Origin: Tardibacter chloracetimidivorans
GTDB taxonomy: Bacteria; Pseudomonadota; Alphaproteobacteria; Sphingomonadales; Sphingomonadaceae
Assembly (NCBI RefSeq): GCF_001890385.1
Contig: NZ_CP018221.1
Location: 3,235,001-3,299,000, forward strand
Direction of reading: 5' to 3'
DNA: 64,000 nucleotides
The translations under genes and the position numbers were made by a program. The notes below the pieces were generated by a model. It was not told where the DNA came from. It searched no databases and saw only the letters and a list, made by a program, of their open reading frames with translations. Positions within the stretch are counted from its first letter, which is position 1. Each line of letters starts with the position of its first letter. Positions 16,421 to 27,998 of this stretch are shown one piece after another.

Positions 16421-19147
16421 ATGTTCGGCGCCATCGCCAAGGCTATTTTCGGATCTTCCAACGATCGCTACGTCAAATCGATGCGGCCCCTGGTCGCGAA
16501 GATCAATGCGCTGGAACCGCAGTTCGAGGCGATGGGCGACGAGGAGCTGCAGAACCAGACGCAGCTTTTGAAGGCAAGGCTGGCAGAAGGCGAGACGCTG
16601 GACGACATTCTGCCCGAAGCCTTTGCGACCGTGCGCGAGGCTGCAAAGCGCGTGCTTGGCCAGCGCCATTATGACGTGCAGCTGATCGGCGGCGTCGTGC
16701 TGCACCGGGGCGAGATCGCCGAGATGCGCACCGGCGAGGGCAAGACGCTGGTGGCCACGCTCGCCACCTATCTGAACGCGCTGTCGGGCAAGGGCGTGCA
16801 TGTCGTCACGGTCAACGATTATCTGGCGACGCGCGACTCCGAATGGATGGGCCGCATCTATCGCTTCCTCGGCCTGACGGTTGGCGTGATCGTGCCCAAT
16901 CTCACCGATCAGCAGCGCCGCGACGCCTATTGGTCCGACATCACCTATGGCACCAACAACGAGTTCGGCTTCGACTATCTGCGCGACAACATGAAGTACG
17001 AGCGCGAGCAGATGGTCCAGCGGCCGTTCGCCTATGCGATCATCGACGAGGTGGATTCCATCCTGATCGACGAGGCGCGGACCCCGCTCATCATTTCCGG
17101 CCCGACCGAAGACAAGTCGGAGCTTTACAAGTCGGTCAACGCGATCGTGAGGACGCTGCCGAAGGACACCTATGAGGTGGACGAGAAGCAGAAGTCGGTG
17201 GTGCTGACCGAGGACGGGACCGAGGTGGTCGAGCGGGCGCTGGAAGCGGCCGGCCTGCTGGAAGGCGCCAACCTCTACGACTATGAGAACACCCAGGTCG
17301 TCCACCACCTGAACCAGGCGCTGAAGGCCAACATCATCTTCAAGCGCGACATCGATTATATCGTCAAGCAGGGCAAGGTGATCATCATCGACGAGTTCAC
17401 CGGCCGGATGATGGACGGGCGTCGCTGGTCCGATGGCCTGCACCAGGCGGTGGAGGCCAAGGAAGAGGTCGAGATCCAGCCGGAGAACCAGACGCTGGCC
17501 TCGGTCACCTTCCAGAACTATTTCCGCATGTATCCGAAGATCGGCGGCATGACCGGAACGGCCATCACCGAGGCGGCCGAGTTCTTCGACATCTACAAGC
17601 TCAACGTCGTCACCATTCCCACGAACCTGCCGGTGCAACGCATCGACGAGGACGACGAGTTCTACAAGAACCAGAACGACAAGTTCGCGGCCATCGCCAC
17701 CGCCGTGCAGGAAGCGCGCGAGCGCGGCCAGCCGGTGCTGGTGGGCACCGTTTCCATCGAGAAGTCGGAACTTCTGTCCGAGTTCCTCACCGCGCGCAAC
17801 GTCGAGCATACCGTGCTGAACGCCCGTTATCACGAGCGGGAAGCGCATATCGTCGCCCAGGCGGGCCGCAAGGGCGGGGTCACGATCGCGACCAACATGG
17901 CCGGGCGCGGCACCGACATCCAGCTTGGCGGCAATATCGAGTTCCGCATCCTCGACGAACTGAAGGACATGCCCGAAGGGCCGGAGCGTGACGCGGCCGA
18001 AGCACGAATCAAGGCCGAGGTCGAGACGGAGCGCGAGGAGGTGAAGGCCGCGGGCGGCCTGTTCGTGCTCGGCACCGAGCGGCACGAAAGCCGCCGCATC
18101 GACAACCAGCTCCGCGGCCGGTCCGGCCGTCAGGGCGACCCCGGCCTCAGCCGCTTCTACCTGTCGCTGGACGACGACCTGCTTCGCATCTTCGGACAGC
18201 AGACGCTGTTCGCGCGCATGATGAACAGCCAGCTTCCCGATGGCGAGGCGGTGGTCAGCCCGTGGATCACCAAGGCGATCGAAACGGCGCAGAAGAAGGT
18301 GGAGGCGCGGAACTACGATATCCGCAAGCAGGTCGTCGAATATGACAACGTCATGAACGACCAGCGCAAGGTGGTTTACGAGCAGCGCGCCGACATCATG
18401 GACTCAGAGACGGTCGGCGATGTCGTCGTCGACATGCGGGCGGAGACGATCAACACCTTGGTCGCCGATGCCTGCCCGCCCAATTCCTATCCCGAACAAT
18501 GGAATGTCGAGGGGTTGAAGGAACGGGTGCTCGGCACGCTGGGGCTCGACCTGCCGGTGGATGAGTGGGTCAAGGAGCAGGCGGTCGATCCGGAAATGCT
18601 CAACGAGCGGATCAGCGCGGCGGCGGAAGCGAGCATGGCCGACAAGGCCGCGAACATCCCGGCCGAAAGCTGGGTGCAGATCGAAAAGAGCGTCCTGCTC
18701 CAGTCGCTGGACCATCACTGGAAGGAGCATCTGGCGACGCTGGACGCGCTTCGGCAGGTCATCCACCTGCGCGCCTATGCGCAGAAGACGCCGATCAACG
18801 AATACAAGCAGGAAGCCTTCGCCCTGTTCGAGCGGATGCTGGTCGCCATCCGTGAGGATGTGACCCGCGTGTTGTGCAACGTCCAGTTCCAGGAGGCACC
18901 GCCCGCGCCGCCGCCGCCGGAGTTCATCACCACGCATTTCGACCCGCTCACCGGCGAGGACAACAGCCGCGATATCGATGCAGGGACGCTGGGACTGGTG
19001 ACGACGCGCATGCCGCCGCTCCAGATCGCGCCGCCGGGCGACTTCACCGAAGAGGAAATCGCGGCCTGGGCGAACAGCGTCAGCCGCAACGCGCCCTGCC
19101 CCTGCGGCTCGGGGCGCAAGTACAAGCACTGCCACGGGGCGCTCTGA
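16421..19147 (+). CDS. secA: Preprotein translocase ATPase SecA
   Basis: Motor of the Sec pathway, pushing unfolded preproteins through SecYEG at the inner membrane. The 908-residue product shows Walker A MRTGEGKT (about residue 101 onward), the [16 protein letters not shown] block, the [10 protein letters not shown] motif and [10 protein letters not shown]. The C-terminal tail ends in a zinc-binding SEC-C motif [13 protein letters not shown] that binds SecB and lipids. Full length for the family. The gene stands alone, between its own promoter and the rpsL leader. Confidence 0.98.
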   Translation: MFGAIAKAIFGSSNDRYVKSMRPLVAKINALEPQFEAMGDEELQNQTQLLKARLAEGETLDDILPEAFATVREAAKRVLGQRHYDVQLIGGVVLHRGEIAEMRTGEGKTLVATLATYLNALSGKGVHVVTVNDYLATRDSEWMGRIYRFLGLTVGVIVPNLTDQQRRDAYWSDITYGTNNEFGFDYLRDNMKYEREQMVQRPFAYAIIDEVDSILIDEARTPLIISGPTEDKSELYKSVNAIVRTLPKDTYEVDEKQKSVVLTEDGTEVVERALEAAGLLEGANLYDYENTQVVHHLNQALKANIIFKRDIDYIVKQGKVIIIDEFTGRMMDGRRWSDGLHQAVEAKEEVEIQPENQTLASVTFQNYFRMYPKIGGMTGTAITEAAEFFDIYKLNVVTIPTNLPVQRIDEDDEFYKNQNDKFAAIATAVQEARERGQPVLVGTVSIEKSELLSEFLTARNVEHTVLNARYHEREAHIVAQAGRKGGVTIATNMAGRGTDIQLGGNIEFRILDELKDMPEGPERDAAEARIKAEVETEREEVKAAGGLFVLGTERHESRRIDNQLRGRSGRQGDPGLSRFYLSLDDDLLRIFGQQTLFARMMNSQLPDGEAVVSPWITKAIETAQKKVEARNYDIRKQVVEYDNVMNDQRKVVYEQRADIMDSETVGDVVVDMRAETINTLVADACPPNSYPEQWNVEGLKERVLGTLGLDLPVDEWVKEQAVDPEMLNERISAAAEASMADKAANIPAESWVQIEKSVLLQSLDHHWKEHLATLDALRQVIHLRAYAQKTPINEYKQEAFALFERMLVAIREDVTRVLCNVQFQEAPPAPPPPEFITTHFDPLTGEDNSRDIDAGTLGLVTTRMPPLQIAPPGDFTEEEIAAWANSVSRNAPCPCGSGRKYKHCHGAL

Positions 19148-19173
19148 CGCCCGGACGGCTGCAAGAAAGCCCG

Positions 19174-19202
19174 TTGACCTGCACGGAGTCGGGGGGTATA
19201 GC
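19174..19202 (+). promoter_or_regulatory. Putative str operon promoter
   Basis: TTGACC (19174-19179), a 17-base spacer and TATAGC (19197-19202) make one of the best promoter matches in the window, about 180 bases upstream of rpsL. The long leader that follows contains GC-rich inverted repeats and short T runs (about 19291-19337), which might attenuate transcription; no known leader RNA motif was recognised. Confidence 0.5.
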
Positions 19203-19382
19203 CGCCGCCACTCGTGGGCTGGTGGTAGGAGAACATCCTAGACGCTGTCCTTGAACGGGTTTTTTGAGCTTGAACATTGCTGATTGCGTGTGATGGCCTG
19301 GGGGGCCGGTAGGCCGCCGGGGTTTTTGCGTTTTGGCGCGGACGGGCACTCGGTAAAGTAACTTGAACAGGTGAAGGGCTTC

Positions 19383-19754
19383 ATGCCGACGATTAACCAG
19401 TTGATCCGCAAGGGTCGTGATCCACAGAAGGCACGCTCGAAGGTGCCGGCGATGGAAGCCAACCCGCAAAAGCGGGGTGTGTGCACCCGCGTCTATACGA
19501 CGACCCCGAAAAAGCCGAACTCGGCGCTCAGGAAGGTCGCCAAGGTGCGGCTGACCAACCAGCGTGAAGTGATCAGCTACATCCCCGGTGAAGGCCACAA
19601 CCTTCAGGAGCACTCGGTGGTGCTGATTCGCGGCGGCCGTGTTCGCGACTTGCCCGGCGTCCGCTACCACATCCTGCGCGGCGTTCTGGATACCCAGGGC
19701 GTCAAGGACCGTAAGCAGAGCCGTTCGAAATACGGCGCCAAGCGTCCGAAGTAA
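19383..19754 (+). CDS. rpsL: 30S ribosomal protein S12
   Basis: Decoding-centre protein of the small subunit and the classic target of streptomycin-resistance mutations. 123 residues, normal. Lys43 in [14 protein letters not shown] is the usual residue, but the second hot spot reads [13 protein letters not shown], that is Arg88 where most bacteria have Lys. ATG 19383 is used; the frame extends to an in-frame GTG at 19371. First gene of the str operon, 12 bases before rpsG. Confidence 0.98.
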   Translation: MPTINQLIRKGRDPQKARSKVPAMEANPQKRGVCTRVYTTTPKKPNSALRKVAKVRLTNQREVISYIPGEGHNLQEHSVVLIRGGRVRDLPGVRYHILRGVLDTQGVKDRKQSRSKYGAKRPK

Positions 19755-19766
19755 GGAAGAGATCAG

Positions 19767-20237
19767 ATGGCCCGTCGTCGTCGCCCTGAAAAGCGTGAAA
19801 TCCTGCCCGATCCGAAGTTCGGGGATCAGGTGCTTTCAAAGTTCATGAATTCCGTCATGGTCGACGGAAAGAAAGCCGTTGCCGAGAACATCGTCTATGG
19901 CGCTCTGGATACCGTCGAAGCCCGCGCCAAGCGCGAGCCGATCCAGGTGTTCCACGAGGCGCTCAACAATGTTAAGCCGGGCATCGAGGTCCGCAGCCGC
20001 CGCGTCGGTGGTGCGACCTATCAGGTGCCGGTCGAGGTCCGCCCGGACCGCGCCCAGGCGCTTGCCATCCGCTGGCTGATAGGCGCTGCGCGCAACCGCT
20101 CGGAGAATACCATGGCCGCCCGTCTTTCGGGTGAGCTGATGGATGCAGCCAATAATCGCGGCAACGCCGTCAAGAAGCGCGAAGACACGCATCGCATGGC
20201 GGAAGCCAACCGCGCCTTCTCGCATTACCGCTGGTAA
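19767..20237 (+). CDS. rpsG: 30S ribosomal protein S7
   Basis: Primary assembly protein of the 30S head, binding the 3' major domain of 16S rRNA near the E site. 156 residues, with the expected start [16 protein letters not shown] and the [20 protein letters not shown]-like helix near the end. AGGAAGAGA precedes the ATG. It sits in the str operon between rpsL and fusA. Confidence 0.98.
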   Translation: MARRRRPEKREILPDPKFGDQVLSKFMNSVMVDGKKAVAENIVYGALDTVEARAKREPIQVFHEALNNVKPGIEVRSRRVGGATYQVPVEVRPDRAQALAIRWLIGAARNRSENTMAARLSGELMDAANNRGNAVKKREDTHRMAEANRAFSHYRW

Positions 20238-20260
20238 GACCGGCACAGGAGTTCATCGTC

Positions 20261-22333
20261 ATGGCCCGCAGCCATCCGCTCGAGACATATCGCAATATCG
20301 GCATCATGGCGCACATCGATGCCGGTAAGACGACCACGACCGAGCGCATCCTCTATTACACCGGCAAGTCCTACAAGATCGGCGAGGTCCATGAGGGCAC
20401 CGCGACCATGGACTGGATGGAGCAGGAGCAGGAGCGGGGCATCACGATCACGTCGGCCGCCACGACGTGCTTCTGGAACGATCACCGCATCAACATCATC
20501 GACACGCCCGGCCACGTGGATTTCACCATCGAGGTGGAGCGTTCGCTGCGCGTACTGGACGGCGCGGTCGCCTGTTTCGACGGCGTCGCCGGCGTGGAGC
20601 CGCAGTCGGAAACGGTGTGGCGTCAGGCGGACAAGTACCGCGTGCCCCGCATGTGCTTCGTCAACAAGCTTGATCGCACCGGCGCCAATTTCGAGCGCTG
20701 CGTGGAGATGATCAGGGACCGGCTGGGCGCGCGTCCGCTGGTGCTGTTCCTGCCGATCGGCATTGAAAGCGATTTCAAGGGGCTGGTCGATCTGGTCGAA
20801 AACCGCGCGATCATCTGGCTTGAGGAATCGCTCGGCGCGAAGTTCGAATATCGCGACATTCCCGACGACATGAAGGATGCCGCCGCCACCGCCCGCAGCG
20901 AGCTGATCGAAACCGCCGTCGAGCAGGACGACGAGGCGATGGAGGCCTATCTCGAAGGCCAGGAGCCTGACGTCGCGACGCTGAAGCGCCTGATCCGCAA
21001 GGGCACGCTCAACTTCGCCTTCGTGCCGGTGCTGTGCGGTTCGGCCTTCAAGAACAAGGGCGTCCAGCCTCTGCTCGACGCCGTTGTCGATTATCTGCCG
21101 AGCCCGCTCGACATTCCGCCGGTCCAGGGCATCACGCCCGATGGAACGGAAGAGACGCGCAAGGCCGACGACAATGAGCCGTTCTCGGCGCTGGCGTTCA
21201 AGATCATGACCGATCCGTTTGTCGGCACGCTGACGTTCGCGCGCATCTATTCGGGCAAGCTCGAAAGCGCGTCGACCGTGCTGAACTCGGTGAAGGACAA
21301 GCGCGAGAAGATCGGCCGCATGCTGCTGATGCATGCGAACAACCGCGAAGACATCAAGGAAGCCTATGCGGGTGACATCGTCGCGCTGGTGGGCCTGAAG
21401 GAAACGACCACCGGCGATACGCTGTGCGGTCCGAGCAAGCCCGTCATCCTTGAACGCATGGAGTTCCCGGAGCCGGTGATCGAGGTGGCGGTCGAACCCA
21501 AGACCAAGGCCGATCAGGAGAAGATGGGCATCGCGCTCAATCGCCTGGCGCAGGAAGATCCCAGCTTCCGCGTGACGACCGACCATGAAAGCGGTCAGAC
21601 GATCATCAAGGGCATGGGTGAACTTCACCTGGAAATCCTCGTCGACCGCATGAAGCGCGAGTTCAAGGTCGAGGCGAACGTGGGCGCGCCGCAGGTGGCC
21701 TATCGCGAAAGCCTCGCGAAGAAGGTCGACGTCGACTATACGCACAAGAAGCAGTCGGGCGGTTCCGGCCAGTTCGGGCGGGTCAAGATCACCGTCGAGC
21801 CGGGCGAGCGCGGCTCGGGCGTCCAGTTCGTCGACGAGGTGAAGGGCGGCAACGTGCCGCGCGAATATATCCCGTCGGTGGAAAAGGGCATTCGCGAAGT
21901 GGCCGCGACGGGCTCGCTGATCGGCTTCCCGATCATCGATTTCACCGCGACGCTGACCGACGGCGCTTATCATGACGTTGACTCTTCGGCGCTTGCGTTC
22001 GAGATCACCGGCCGGGGCGCGATGCGCGAGGCCGCCCAGAAGTCCGGTATCAAGCTGCTTGAGCCGGTGATGAAGGTCGAGGTGGTCACGCCCGAGGATT
22101 ATCTGGGGGATGTGATCGGCGATCTCAATTCGCGGCGGGGCCAGATTCAGGGCACCGACTCGCGCGGTAATGCCCAGGTGGTCGAGGCGATGGTTCCGCT
22201 GGCGAACATGTTCGGTTATGTGAACCAGCTCCGCTCGTTCACACAAGGGCGTGCGCAGTACTCCATGCAGTTCTCGCACTATGAGGAAGTCCCGGCGAAT
22301 GTCGCCGAGGAAGTTAAGGCGAAACTCGCCTAG
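20261..22333 (+). CDS. fusA: Translation elongation factor G
   Basis: Ribosome-dependent GTPase that drives translocation and, with RRF, recycling. 690 residues. G1 is [13 protein letters not shown], the effector region ends [12 protein letters not shown]3 is DTPGHVDF and G4 is NKLDR. Single copy in view, in the normal str operon order, 23 bases after rpsG. AGGAG lies at 20247-20251, before the ATG. Confidence 0.98.
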   Translation: MARSHPLETYRNIGIMAHIDAGKTTTTERILYYTGKSYKIGEVHEGTATMDWMEQEQERGITITSAATTCFWNDHRINIIDTPGHVDFTIEVERSLRVLDGAVACFDGVAGVEPQSETVWRQADKYRVPRMCFVNKLDRTGANFERCVEMIRDRLGARPLVLFLPIGIESDFKGLVDLVENRAIIWLEESLGAKFEYRDIPDDMKDAAATARSELIETAVEQDDEAMEAYLEGQEPDVATLKRLIRKGTLNFAFVPVLCGSAFKNKGVQPLLDAVVDYLPSPLDIPPVQGITPDGTEETRKADDNEPFSALAFKIMTDPFVGTLTFARIYSGKLESASTVLNSVKDKREKIGRMLLMHANNREDIKEAYAGDIVALVGLKETTTGDTLCGPSKPVILERMEFPEPVIEVAVEPKTKADQEKMGIALNRLAQEDPSFRVTTDHESGQTIIKGMGELHLEILVDRMKREFKVEANVGAPQVAYRESLAKKVDVDYTHKKQSGGSGQFGRVKITVEPGERGSGVQFVDEVKGGNVPREYIPSVEKGIREVAATGSLIGFPIIDFTATLTDGAYHDVDSSALAFEITGRGAMREAAQKSGIKLLEPVMKVEVVTPEDYLGDVIGDLNSRRGQIQGTDSRGNAQVVEAMVPLANMFGYVNQLRSFTQGRAQYSMQFSHYEEVPANVAEEVKAKLA

Positions 22334-22369
22334 GATTGAACGGCGACAGAAAGACGAGGGTTAGGGAAA

Positions 22370-23560
22370 ATGGCGAAAGCTAAGTTTGAGCGGAACAAGC
22401 CGCACTGCAACATCGGCACCATCGGTCACGTCGATCATGGCAAGACCTCGCTGACCGCGGCCATCACCAAGGTGCTGGCTGAGACCGGCGGCGCGACGTT
22501 CGTCGACTATGCCAATATCGACAAGGCTCCCGAAGAGCGCGAGCGCGGTATCACGATTTCGACCGCGCACGTCGAATACGAGACGGCCGAGCGTCACTAT
22601 GCGCACGTCGACTGCCCCGGCCACGCCGACTATGTGAAGAACATGATCACCGGCGCGGCGCAGATGGACGGCGCGATCCTCGTCGTGTCCGCCACCGACG
22701 GCCCGATGCCGCAGACCCGCGAGCACATCCTGCTGGCCCGCCAGGTTGGCGTGCCGCAGCTCGTCGTGTTCATGAACAAGGTCGATCTGGTCGACGACGC
22801 CGAGATCCTCGAGCTGGTCGAGCTGGAGATCCGCGAGCTGCTGTCGAAGTATGAATTCGACGGCGACAACATTCCGGTCATCAAGGGTTCGGCCGTGAAG
22901 GCGCTTGACGGCAGCGACGACGAGATCGGCAAGAAGGCGGTTCTCGAGCTGATGGCTGCGGTCGACAGCTGGATTCCGCAGCCGGAGCGTCCGCTGGACA
23001 AGCCGTTCCTGATGCCGATCGAAGACGTGTTCTCGATCTCGGGTCGCGGCACCGTTGTGACCGGCCGCGTCGAGACCGGAATCGTGAAGGTGGGCGAGGA
23101 AGTCGAGATCGTCGGCATCAACGATACCCGCAAGACGGTCGTGACCGGCGTCGAAATGTTCCGCAAGCTGCTGGACCAGGGCCAGGCGGGCGACAACATC
23201 GGCGCGCTGCTTCGCGGTGTCGGTCGTGAAGACGTTGAGCGTGGCCAGGTTCTGGCGAAGCCCGGTTCGATCACCCCGCACACCGAGTTCAAGGCCGAGG
23301 TCTACGTCCTGTCGAAGGACGAAGGCGGCCGCCACACGCCGTTCTTCGCCAACTATCGTCCGCAGTTCTATTTCCGCACGACGGACGTGACCGGTGAAGT
23401 GACTCTGCCGGAAGGCACCGAGATGGTCATGCCCGGCGACAATGTCGCGCTGGGTGTGAAGCTCATCGCCCCGATCGCCATGGACCAGGGTCTGCGCTTC
23501 GCTATTCGCGAAGGTGGACGTACGGTCGGCGCAGGGGTTGTGGCGCAGATCATTAAGTAA
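22370..23560 (+). CDS. tuf: Translation elongation factor Tu
   Basis: GTPase that carries aminoacyl-tRNA to the ribosomal A site. 396 residues, with [10 protein letters not shown] (G1), DCPGHADY (G3) and NKVDLVDD (G4), and the domain 2 block [11 protein letters not shown]. Last gene of the str operon; a very strong terminator follows within 15 bases. The GGTTAGGGAAA before the ATG contains a modest ribosome-binding site. Confidence 0.98.
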   Translation: MAKAKFERNKPHCNIGTIGHVDHGKTSLTAAITKVLAETGGATFVDYANIDKAPEERERGITISTAHVEYETAERHYAHVDCPGHADYVKNMITGAAQMDGAILVVSATDGPMPQTREHILLARQVGVPQLVVFMNKVDLVDDAEILELVELEIRELLSKYEFDGDNIPVIKGSAVKALDGSDDEIGKKAVLELMAAVDSWIPQPERPLDKPFLMPIEDVFSISGRGTVVTGRVETGIVKVGEEVEIVGINDTRKTVVTGVEMFRKLLDQGQAGDNIGALLRGVGREDVERGQVLAKPGSITPHTEFKAEVYVLSKDEGGRHTPFFANYRPQFYFRTTDVTGEVTLPEGTEMVMPGDNVALGVKLIAPIAMDQGLRFAIREGGRTVGAGVVAQIIK

Positions 23561-23573
23561 TATAGCGACTGCC

Positions 23574-23616
23574 GACCGCCCGATTCTCGCGCAAGGGAAT
23601 CGGGCGGTCCTGTTTT
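23574..23616 (+). terminator. Strong intrinsic terminator between tuf and rpsJ
   Basis: GACCGCCCGATTC (23574-23586) pairs perfectly with GAATCGGGCGGTC (23597-23609), a 13-bp stem with a 10-base loop, followed by CTGTTTT. It ends the str operon 13 bases after the tuf stop and lies 45 bases before rpsJ, so the S10 operon either starts from a promoter in that short space or depends on read-through. Confidence 0.9.
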
Positions 23617-23660
23617 GATTGCCCCTTTGGGGTTGGCTCTTTCGACTGACGGTAGCGACG

Positions 23661-23972
<312 letters not shown>

Positions 23973-24022
23973 TTGGGCCGGCTTCACGCCCCCTCGGGGG
24001 CCTCTGATGGGAGTAGTTGATC

Positions 24023-24775
24023 ATGCGCACAGGCGTGATCGCCAAGAAGATGGGAATGACCCGGCTGTTCAAGGATGACGGCCGGCACGTGCCCGTAACG
24101 GTATTGGCGTTGGAAGGTTGCCAGGTTGTGGCGCAGAAGACGGCGGATCGCGATGGTTATGTCGCGGTGCAGCTGGGCGCTGGTACGGCCAAGGCGAAGA
24201 ATATTTCGAAGCCCGAGCGCGGCCATTTCGCGAAAGCCGAAGTGGAGCCGAAGGCGCGCGTCGTGGAGTTCCGTGTGTCCGAGGATGCGCTGCTCGACGT
24301 CGGAACCGAGCTTTCGGCCGATCACTTTGTCGCTGGTCAGTATGTCGACATCACCGGCAACACCCAGGGCAAGGGCTTTGCGGGCGCGATGAAGCGCTGG
24401 AACTTCGGCGGTCTGCGCGCGACCCACGGCGTGTCCGTCTCGCACCGCTCGCACGGTTCGACGGGTAATCGTCAGGATCCGGGCAAGGTCTTCAAGAACA
24501 AGAAGATGGCCGGCCACATGGGCGACCGTCAGCGCACGCAGCAGAATCTGGAAATCGTCGGCACCGACGCCGAGCGCGGCCTGATCTTCGTCAAGGGATC
24601 GGTCCCCGGTCACAAGGGTGCATGGCTTCTCGTCCGCGATGCGGTGAAGCTGCCCCAGCCCGATGGTGCGCCATATCCCGCGGGGCTGAAGGCCGCCGCC
24701 AACAACAACGCCGCTCCGGTCGAGGAGGCTCCTGTCGAGCCCGTCGCCGAAGCTACCGACAGCACGGAGGCTTGA
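24023..24775 (+). CDS. rplC: 50S ribosomal protein L3
   Basis: Early 50S assembly protein reaching toward the peptidyl-transferase centre. 250 residues, longer than the roughly 205-215 of many bacteria; the extra is a C-terminal tail of about 35 residues rich in Ala, Pro, Glu and Val after the core ends near [11 protein letters not shown]. The Gln that PrmB methylates should lie in [23 protein letters not shown] 24023 is preferred over a TTG two codons upstream (24017). Five bases before rplD. Confidence 0.97.
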   Translation: MRTGVIAKKMGMTRLFKDDGRHVPVTVLALEGCQVVAQKTADRDGYVAVQLGAGTAKAKNISKPERGHFAKAEVEPKARVVEFRVSEDALLDVGTELSADHFVAGQYVDITGNTQGKGFAGAMKRWNFGGLRATHGVSVSHRSHGSTGNRQDPGKVFKNKKMAGHMGDRQRTQQNLEIVGTDAERGLIFVKGSVPGHKGAWLLVRDAVKLPQPDGAPYPAGLKAAANNNAAPVEEAPVEPVAEATDSTEA

Positions 24776-24780
24776 GCGCC

Positions 24781-25407
24781 ATGAAACTGAAGGTTCAGAC
24801 GCTCGACGCAAAGGCCGCCGGCGACATCGAGCTCAACGACGAGATTTTCGGTCTTGAGCCGCGCGCCGACATTCTGTTCCGCGTCGTCAACTGGCAGCTC
24901 GCAAATCGCCGTGCTCCGGCCCGCGCCGCGCGCGAACGGTCGGACGTCGCCCGCACCGGCAAGAAGTTCGGTCGCCAGAAGGGTGGCGGCACCGCCCGTC
25001 ACGGCGATCGTCGCGCGCCGATCTTCGTCGGCGGCGGCAAGGCGCACGGCCCCCGGGCCCGCACGTTCGAGCAATCGCTCAACAAGAAGGTGCGCGTTCT
25101 GGGCCTGAAGAACGCCCTGTCGGCAAAGGCGAAGGACGGCAAGCTGATCGTGCTCGACTCGCTGGAACTGAAGGACGCCAAGACCAAGGCGCTTCAGGGC
25201 CAACTCGGCAAGCTGGGTTTCGGCAAGACCGCGCTGTTCATCGACGGCGATGCGGTTGACGCGAACTTCCGCCTCGCTTCGGCCAATCTGAAGGCGGTCA
25301 ATGTCCTGCCTGCGATTGGCGCGAACGTGTATGACATCCTCAACCACGACACGCTGGTGCTGACCCGCGCTGCGGTTGAAAAGCTGGAGGCGCGGTTCAA
25401 TGGCTAA
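24781..25407 (+). CDS. rplD: 50S ribosomal protein L4
   Basis: 50S protein whose long loop lines the exit tunnel. 208 residues; the loop is seen as [21 protein letters not shown]. In enterobacteria L4 also represses the S10 operon, but nothing in this leader suggests that here. The ATG follows the rplC stop by five bases; a longer frame to 24622 lies inside rplC. Overlaps rplW by eight bases. Confidence 0.97.
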   Translation: MKLKVQTLDAKAAGDIELNDEIFGLEPRADILFRVVNWQLANRRAPARAARERSDVARTGKKFGRQKGGGTARHGDRRAPIFVGGGKAHGPRARTFEQSLNKKVRVLGLKNALSAKAKDGKLIVLDSLELKDAKTKALQGQLGKLGFGKTALFIDGDAVDANFRLASANLKAVNVLPAIGANVYDILNHDTLVLTRAAVEKLEARFNG

Positions 25408-25714
25408 GGCAAAGCAGGCGGCCGTCGATCTGTCGCACTATGATGTGGTGCTGGCGCCGATGATCACCGAAAAGACGACGATGCTCTCCGAGCACAACGC
25501 CGTGGTCTTCAAGGTGGCGGGCGATGCAACCAAGCCGCAGATCAAGGCGGCGGTCGAAGCCCTGTTCAACGTCACCGTAAAGGGCGTGAACACCCTGGTG
25601 GTGAAGGGCAAGACAAAGCGCTGGAAGGGCAAGCCCTATCAGCGTTCCGACATGAAGAAGGCGATCGTGACGCTGGCCGAAGGCCAGTCCATCGATGTGA
25701 CCACCGGTATCTGA
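25400..25714 (+). CDS. rplW: 50S ribosomal protein L23
   Basis: Protein at the tunnel exit and docking site for trigger factor and SRP. 104 residues, with the conserved [16 protein letters not shown] segment. ATG 25400 overlaps the rplD stop by eight bases, and GGAGG at 25386-25390 serves as its ribosome-binding site inside rplD. Confidence 0.97.
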   Translation: MAKAKQAAVDLSHYDVVLAPMITEKTTMLSEHNAVVFKVAGDATKPQIKAAVEALFNVTVKGVNTLVVKGKTKRWKGKPYQRSDMKKAIVTLAEGQSIDVTTGI

Positions 25715-25733
25715 TCGGCAGGACTCGAGAAAA

Positions 25734-26570
25734 ATGGCACTGAAGCAATATAACCCGACGAGCCCCGCCCAGCGCGGCCTGGTGCTTATCGACCGGTCCA
25801 GCCTGTGGAAGGGCAAGCCGGTCAAGGCGCTTACCGAAGGAAAGCACCGCAGCGGCGGCCGCAACAACATGGGCCACGCCACTGCGCGCGGCATCGGCGG
25901 CGGTCACAAGCAGCGTTACCGGATCGTCGATTTCAAGCGGCGCAAGTGGGACGTTCCGGCGACTGTCGAGCGCCTGGAATATGACCCCAACCGTTCTGCC
26001 TTCATCGCGCTGGTGAAGTATGAGGACGGGGAGGTCGCCTATATTCTTGCTCCGCAGCGCGTCGCCGCCGGCGATCAGATCGTCGCGGGCAAGAAGGTGG
26101 ACGTGAAGCCGGGCAACGCGATGGAGATTGGGCAGGTTCCGGTCGGCACCATCGTCCACAATGTCGAGCTGAAGCCCGGCAAGGGGGGTCAGATCGCCCG
26201 CGCCGCCGGCACTTATGTGCAGGTTGCCGGCCGTGATCGCGGCATGGTGATCGTCCGCCTTACCTCGGGCGAGCAGCGCTATGTCCGTGCGGATTGCATG
26301 GCGACGGTTGGCGCCGTGTCCAACCCGGACAACTCGAACCAGAATCTTGCGAAGGCCGGCCGCAACCGCTGGCTGGGCAAGCGCCCGCTCACCCGCGGCG
26401 TCGCCAAGAACCCGGTCGACCACCCGCACGGCGGCGGTGAAGGCCGGACATCGGGCGGCCGTCACCCGGTCACGCCGTGGGGCAAGCCGACCAAAGGCGC
26501 CAAGACGCGCAGCAACAAGGCGACGGACAAGATGATCATCCGTTCGCGTCACGCGAAAAAGAAGAGGTAA
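25734..26570 (+). CDS. rplB: 50S ribosomal protein L2
   Basis: Highly conserved 50S protein near the peptidyl-transferase centre and subunit bridge B7b. 278 residues; the functionally important His lies in the C-terminal block [13 protein letters not shown]. Standard start [15 protein letters not shown]. It is 19 bases after rplW and three bases before rpsS. Confidence 0.98.
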   Translation: MALKQYNPTSPAQRGLVLIDRSSLWKGKPVKALTEGKHRSGGRNNMGHATARGIGGGHKQRYRIVDFKRRKWDVPATVERLEYDPNRSAFIALVKYEDGEVAYILAPQRVAAGDQIVAGKKVDVKPGNAMEIGQVPVGTIVHNVELKPGKGGQIARAAGTYVQVAGRDRGMVIVRLTSGEQRYVRADCMATVGAVSNPDNSNQNLAKAGRNRWLGKRPLTRGVAKNPVDHPHGGGEGRTSGGRHPVTPWGKPTKGAKTRSNKATDKMIIRSRHAKKKR

Positions 26571-26573
26571 TCG

Positions 26574-26849
26574 ATGGCCCGCTCCGTCTGGAAAGGTCCG
26601 TTCGTCGAACTCAGCCTTCTGAAGAAGGCCGAGACCGCACAGGACGCAGGTGGCCGCGCACCGATCAAGACCTGGTCGCGCCGGTCGACGATCCTGCCGC
26701 AGTTCGTTGGGTTGACGTTCAACGTCTACAACGGCCGCAAGTTCATCCCCGTCCTCGTCAATGAGGACATGGTCGGCCATAAGCTGGGCGAGTTCGCGCC
26801 GACGCGCACCTTCCCCGGCCACGCCGCTGACAAGAAGGGCAAGCGCTGA
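26574..26849 (+). CDS. rpsS: 30S ribosomal protein S19
   Basis: 30S head protein that contacts S13 and the A-site tRNA. 91 residues with the usual start [11 protein letters not shown] and the [14 protein letters not shown] block. Its TGA shares one base with the rplV ATG. Confidence 0.97.
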   Translation: MARSVWKGPFVELSLLKKAETAQDAGGRAPIKTWSRRSTILPQFVGLTFNVYNGRKFIPVLVNEDMVGHKLGEFAPTRTFPGHAADKKGKR

Positions 26850-27235
26850 TGTCGAAGCCTGCAGCCCCCCGCCGCGTCGGCGAAAAGGAAGCATTGGCGG
26901 TGGCGACCACCGTCCGTGGAAGCCCCTACAAGCTCAACCTGGTTGCCGGGCTCATCCGCGGCAAGAAGGCGGGCGACGCGCTCAACATCCTGACCTTCTC
27001 GAAGAAGGCCATGGCGGTTGACGTGCGCAAGGTGCTGGCGTCCGCCATCGCCAACGCCGAGAACAACCACAATCTGGACGTCGACGCGCTGGTCGTGAAG
27101 GAAGCGAGCGTCGGCAAGTCGATCGTGATGAAGCGTTTCGTCACGCGGGCGCGCGGTCGCTCCAGCCGGATCGTCAAGCCGTTCAGCCGCATCCGGGTCG
27201 TCGTGCGCGAAGCCGCCGACGAGGCAGGGGAGTAA
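26849..27235 (+). CDS. rplV: 50S ribosomal protein L22
   Basis: Exit-tunnel protein whose beta hairpin faces macrolide-binding rRNA. 128 residues; the hairpin region is seen as [19 protein letters not shown]. The start overlaps the rpsS stop by one base, giving tight coupling. Three bases before rpsC. Confidence 0.97.
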   Translation: MSKPAAPRRVGEKEALAVATTVRGSPYKLNLVAGLIRGKKAGDALNILTFSKKAMAVDVRKVLASAIANAENNHNLDVDALVVKEASVGKSIVMKRFVTRARGRSSRIVKPFSRIRVVVREAADEAGE

Positions 27236-27238
27236 GCC

Positions 27239-27934
27239 ATGGGCCAGAAAACCAATCCGATCGGGCTTCGCCTGCAGATCAACCGGACGTGGGACAGCCG
27301 CTGGTACGCCGAGGGCGATGACTATGGCCGTCTGCTGCTGGAAGACCTGAACATCCGCAAGTACATCATGAAGACGCTGCCGCAGGCTGCGATCTCCAGG
27401 GTGGTGATCGAACGTCCGGCCAAGCTGTGCCGGGTGTCCGTCTATGCCGCGCGCCCCGGCGTGATCATCGGCAAGAAGGGCGCGGATATCGAAAAGCTGC
27501 GCCGCAAGCTGTCTTCGATGACCAGCTCGGACGTAAGTCTCAACATCGTCGAAATCCGCAAGCCGGAAGTCGATTCGAAGCTCGTCGCCCAGTCGATCGC
27601 CGATCAGCTGGAACGCCGCGTGGCCTTCCGCCGCGCGATGAAGCGGGCGGTCCAATCGGCCCTGCGTCTCGGCGCGGAGGGTATCCGGATCACCTGCGCC
27701 GGCCGTCTTGGCGGCGCAGAGATCGCGCGGACCGAATGGTATCGCGAAGGCCGTGTGCCGCTGCACACGCTGCGCGCGAACGTCGACTATGCCGAAGCTG
27801 AAGCCCACACCGCCTATGGCGTCTGCGGGATCAAGGTTTGGATCTTCAAGGGCGAAATTCTGGGCCATGATCCGATGGCGCAGGACAAGCTCATGGTGGA
27901 AGCACAGACGTCGGGGGTCCGGCCGGCGCGATAA
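27239..27934 (+). CDS. rpsC: 30S ribosomal protein S3
   Basis: 30S entry-channel protein involved in mRNA unwinding. 231 residues with a KH RNA-binding domain ([16 protein letters not shown]) and the C-terminal S3 domain ([17 protein letters not shown]). A 64-base gap follows, containing an imperfect hairpin (TCGCCTGA...TCAGAAGGCGA), before rplP. Confidence 0.98.
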   Translation: MGQKTNPIGLRLQINRTWDSRWYAEGDDYGRLLLEDLNIRKYIMKTLPQAAISRVVIERPAKLCRVSVYAARPGVIIGKKGADIEKLRRKLSSMTSSDVSLNIVEIRKPEVDSKLVAQSIADQLERRVAFRRAMKRAVQSALRLGAEGIRITCAGRLGGAEIARTEWYREGRVPLHTLRANVDYAEAEAHTAYGVCGIKVWIFKGEILGHDPMAQDKLMVEAQTSGVRPAR

Positions 27935-27998
27935 GGTCTTTTCCGACCATATCAGCGTCGCCTGATCGAGGGCTCTCCCTGTCAGAAGGCGATAGAAA

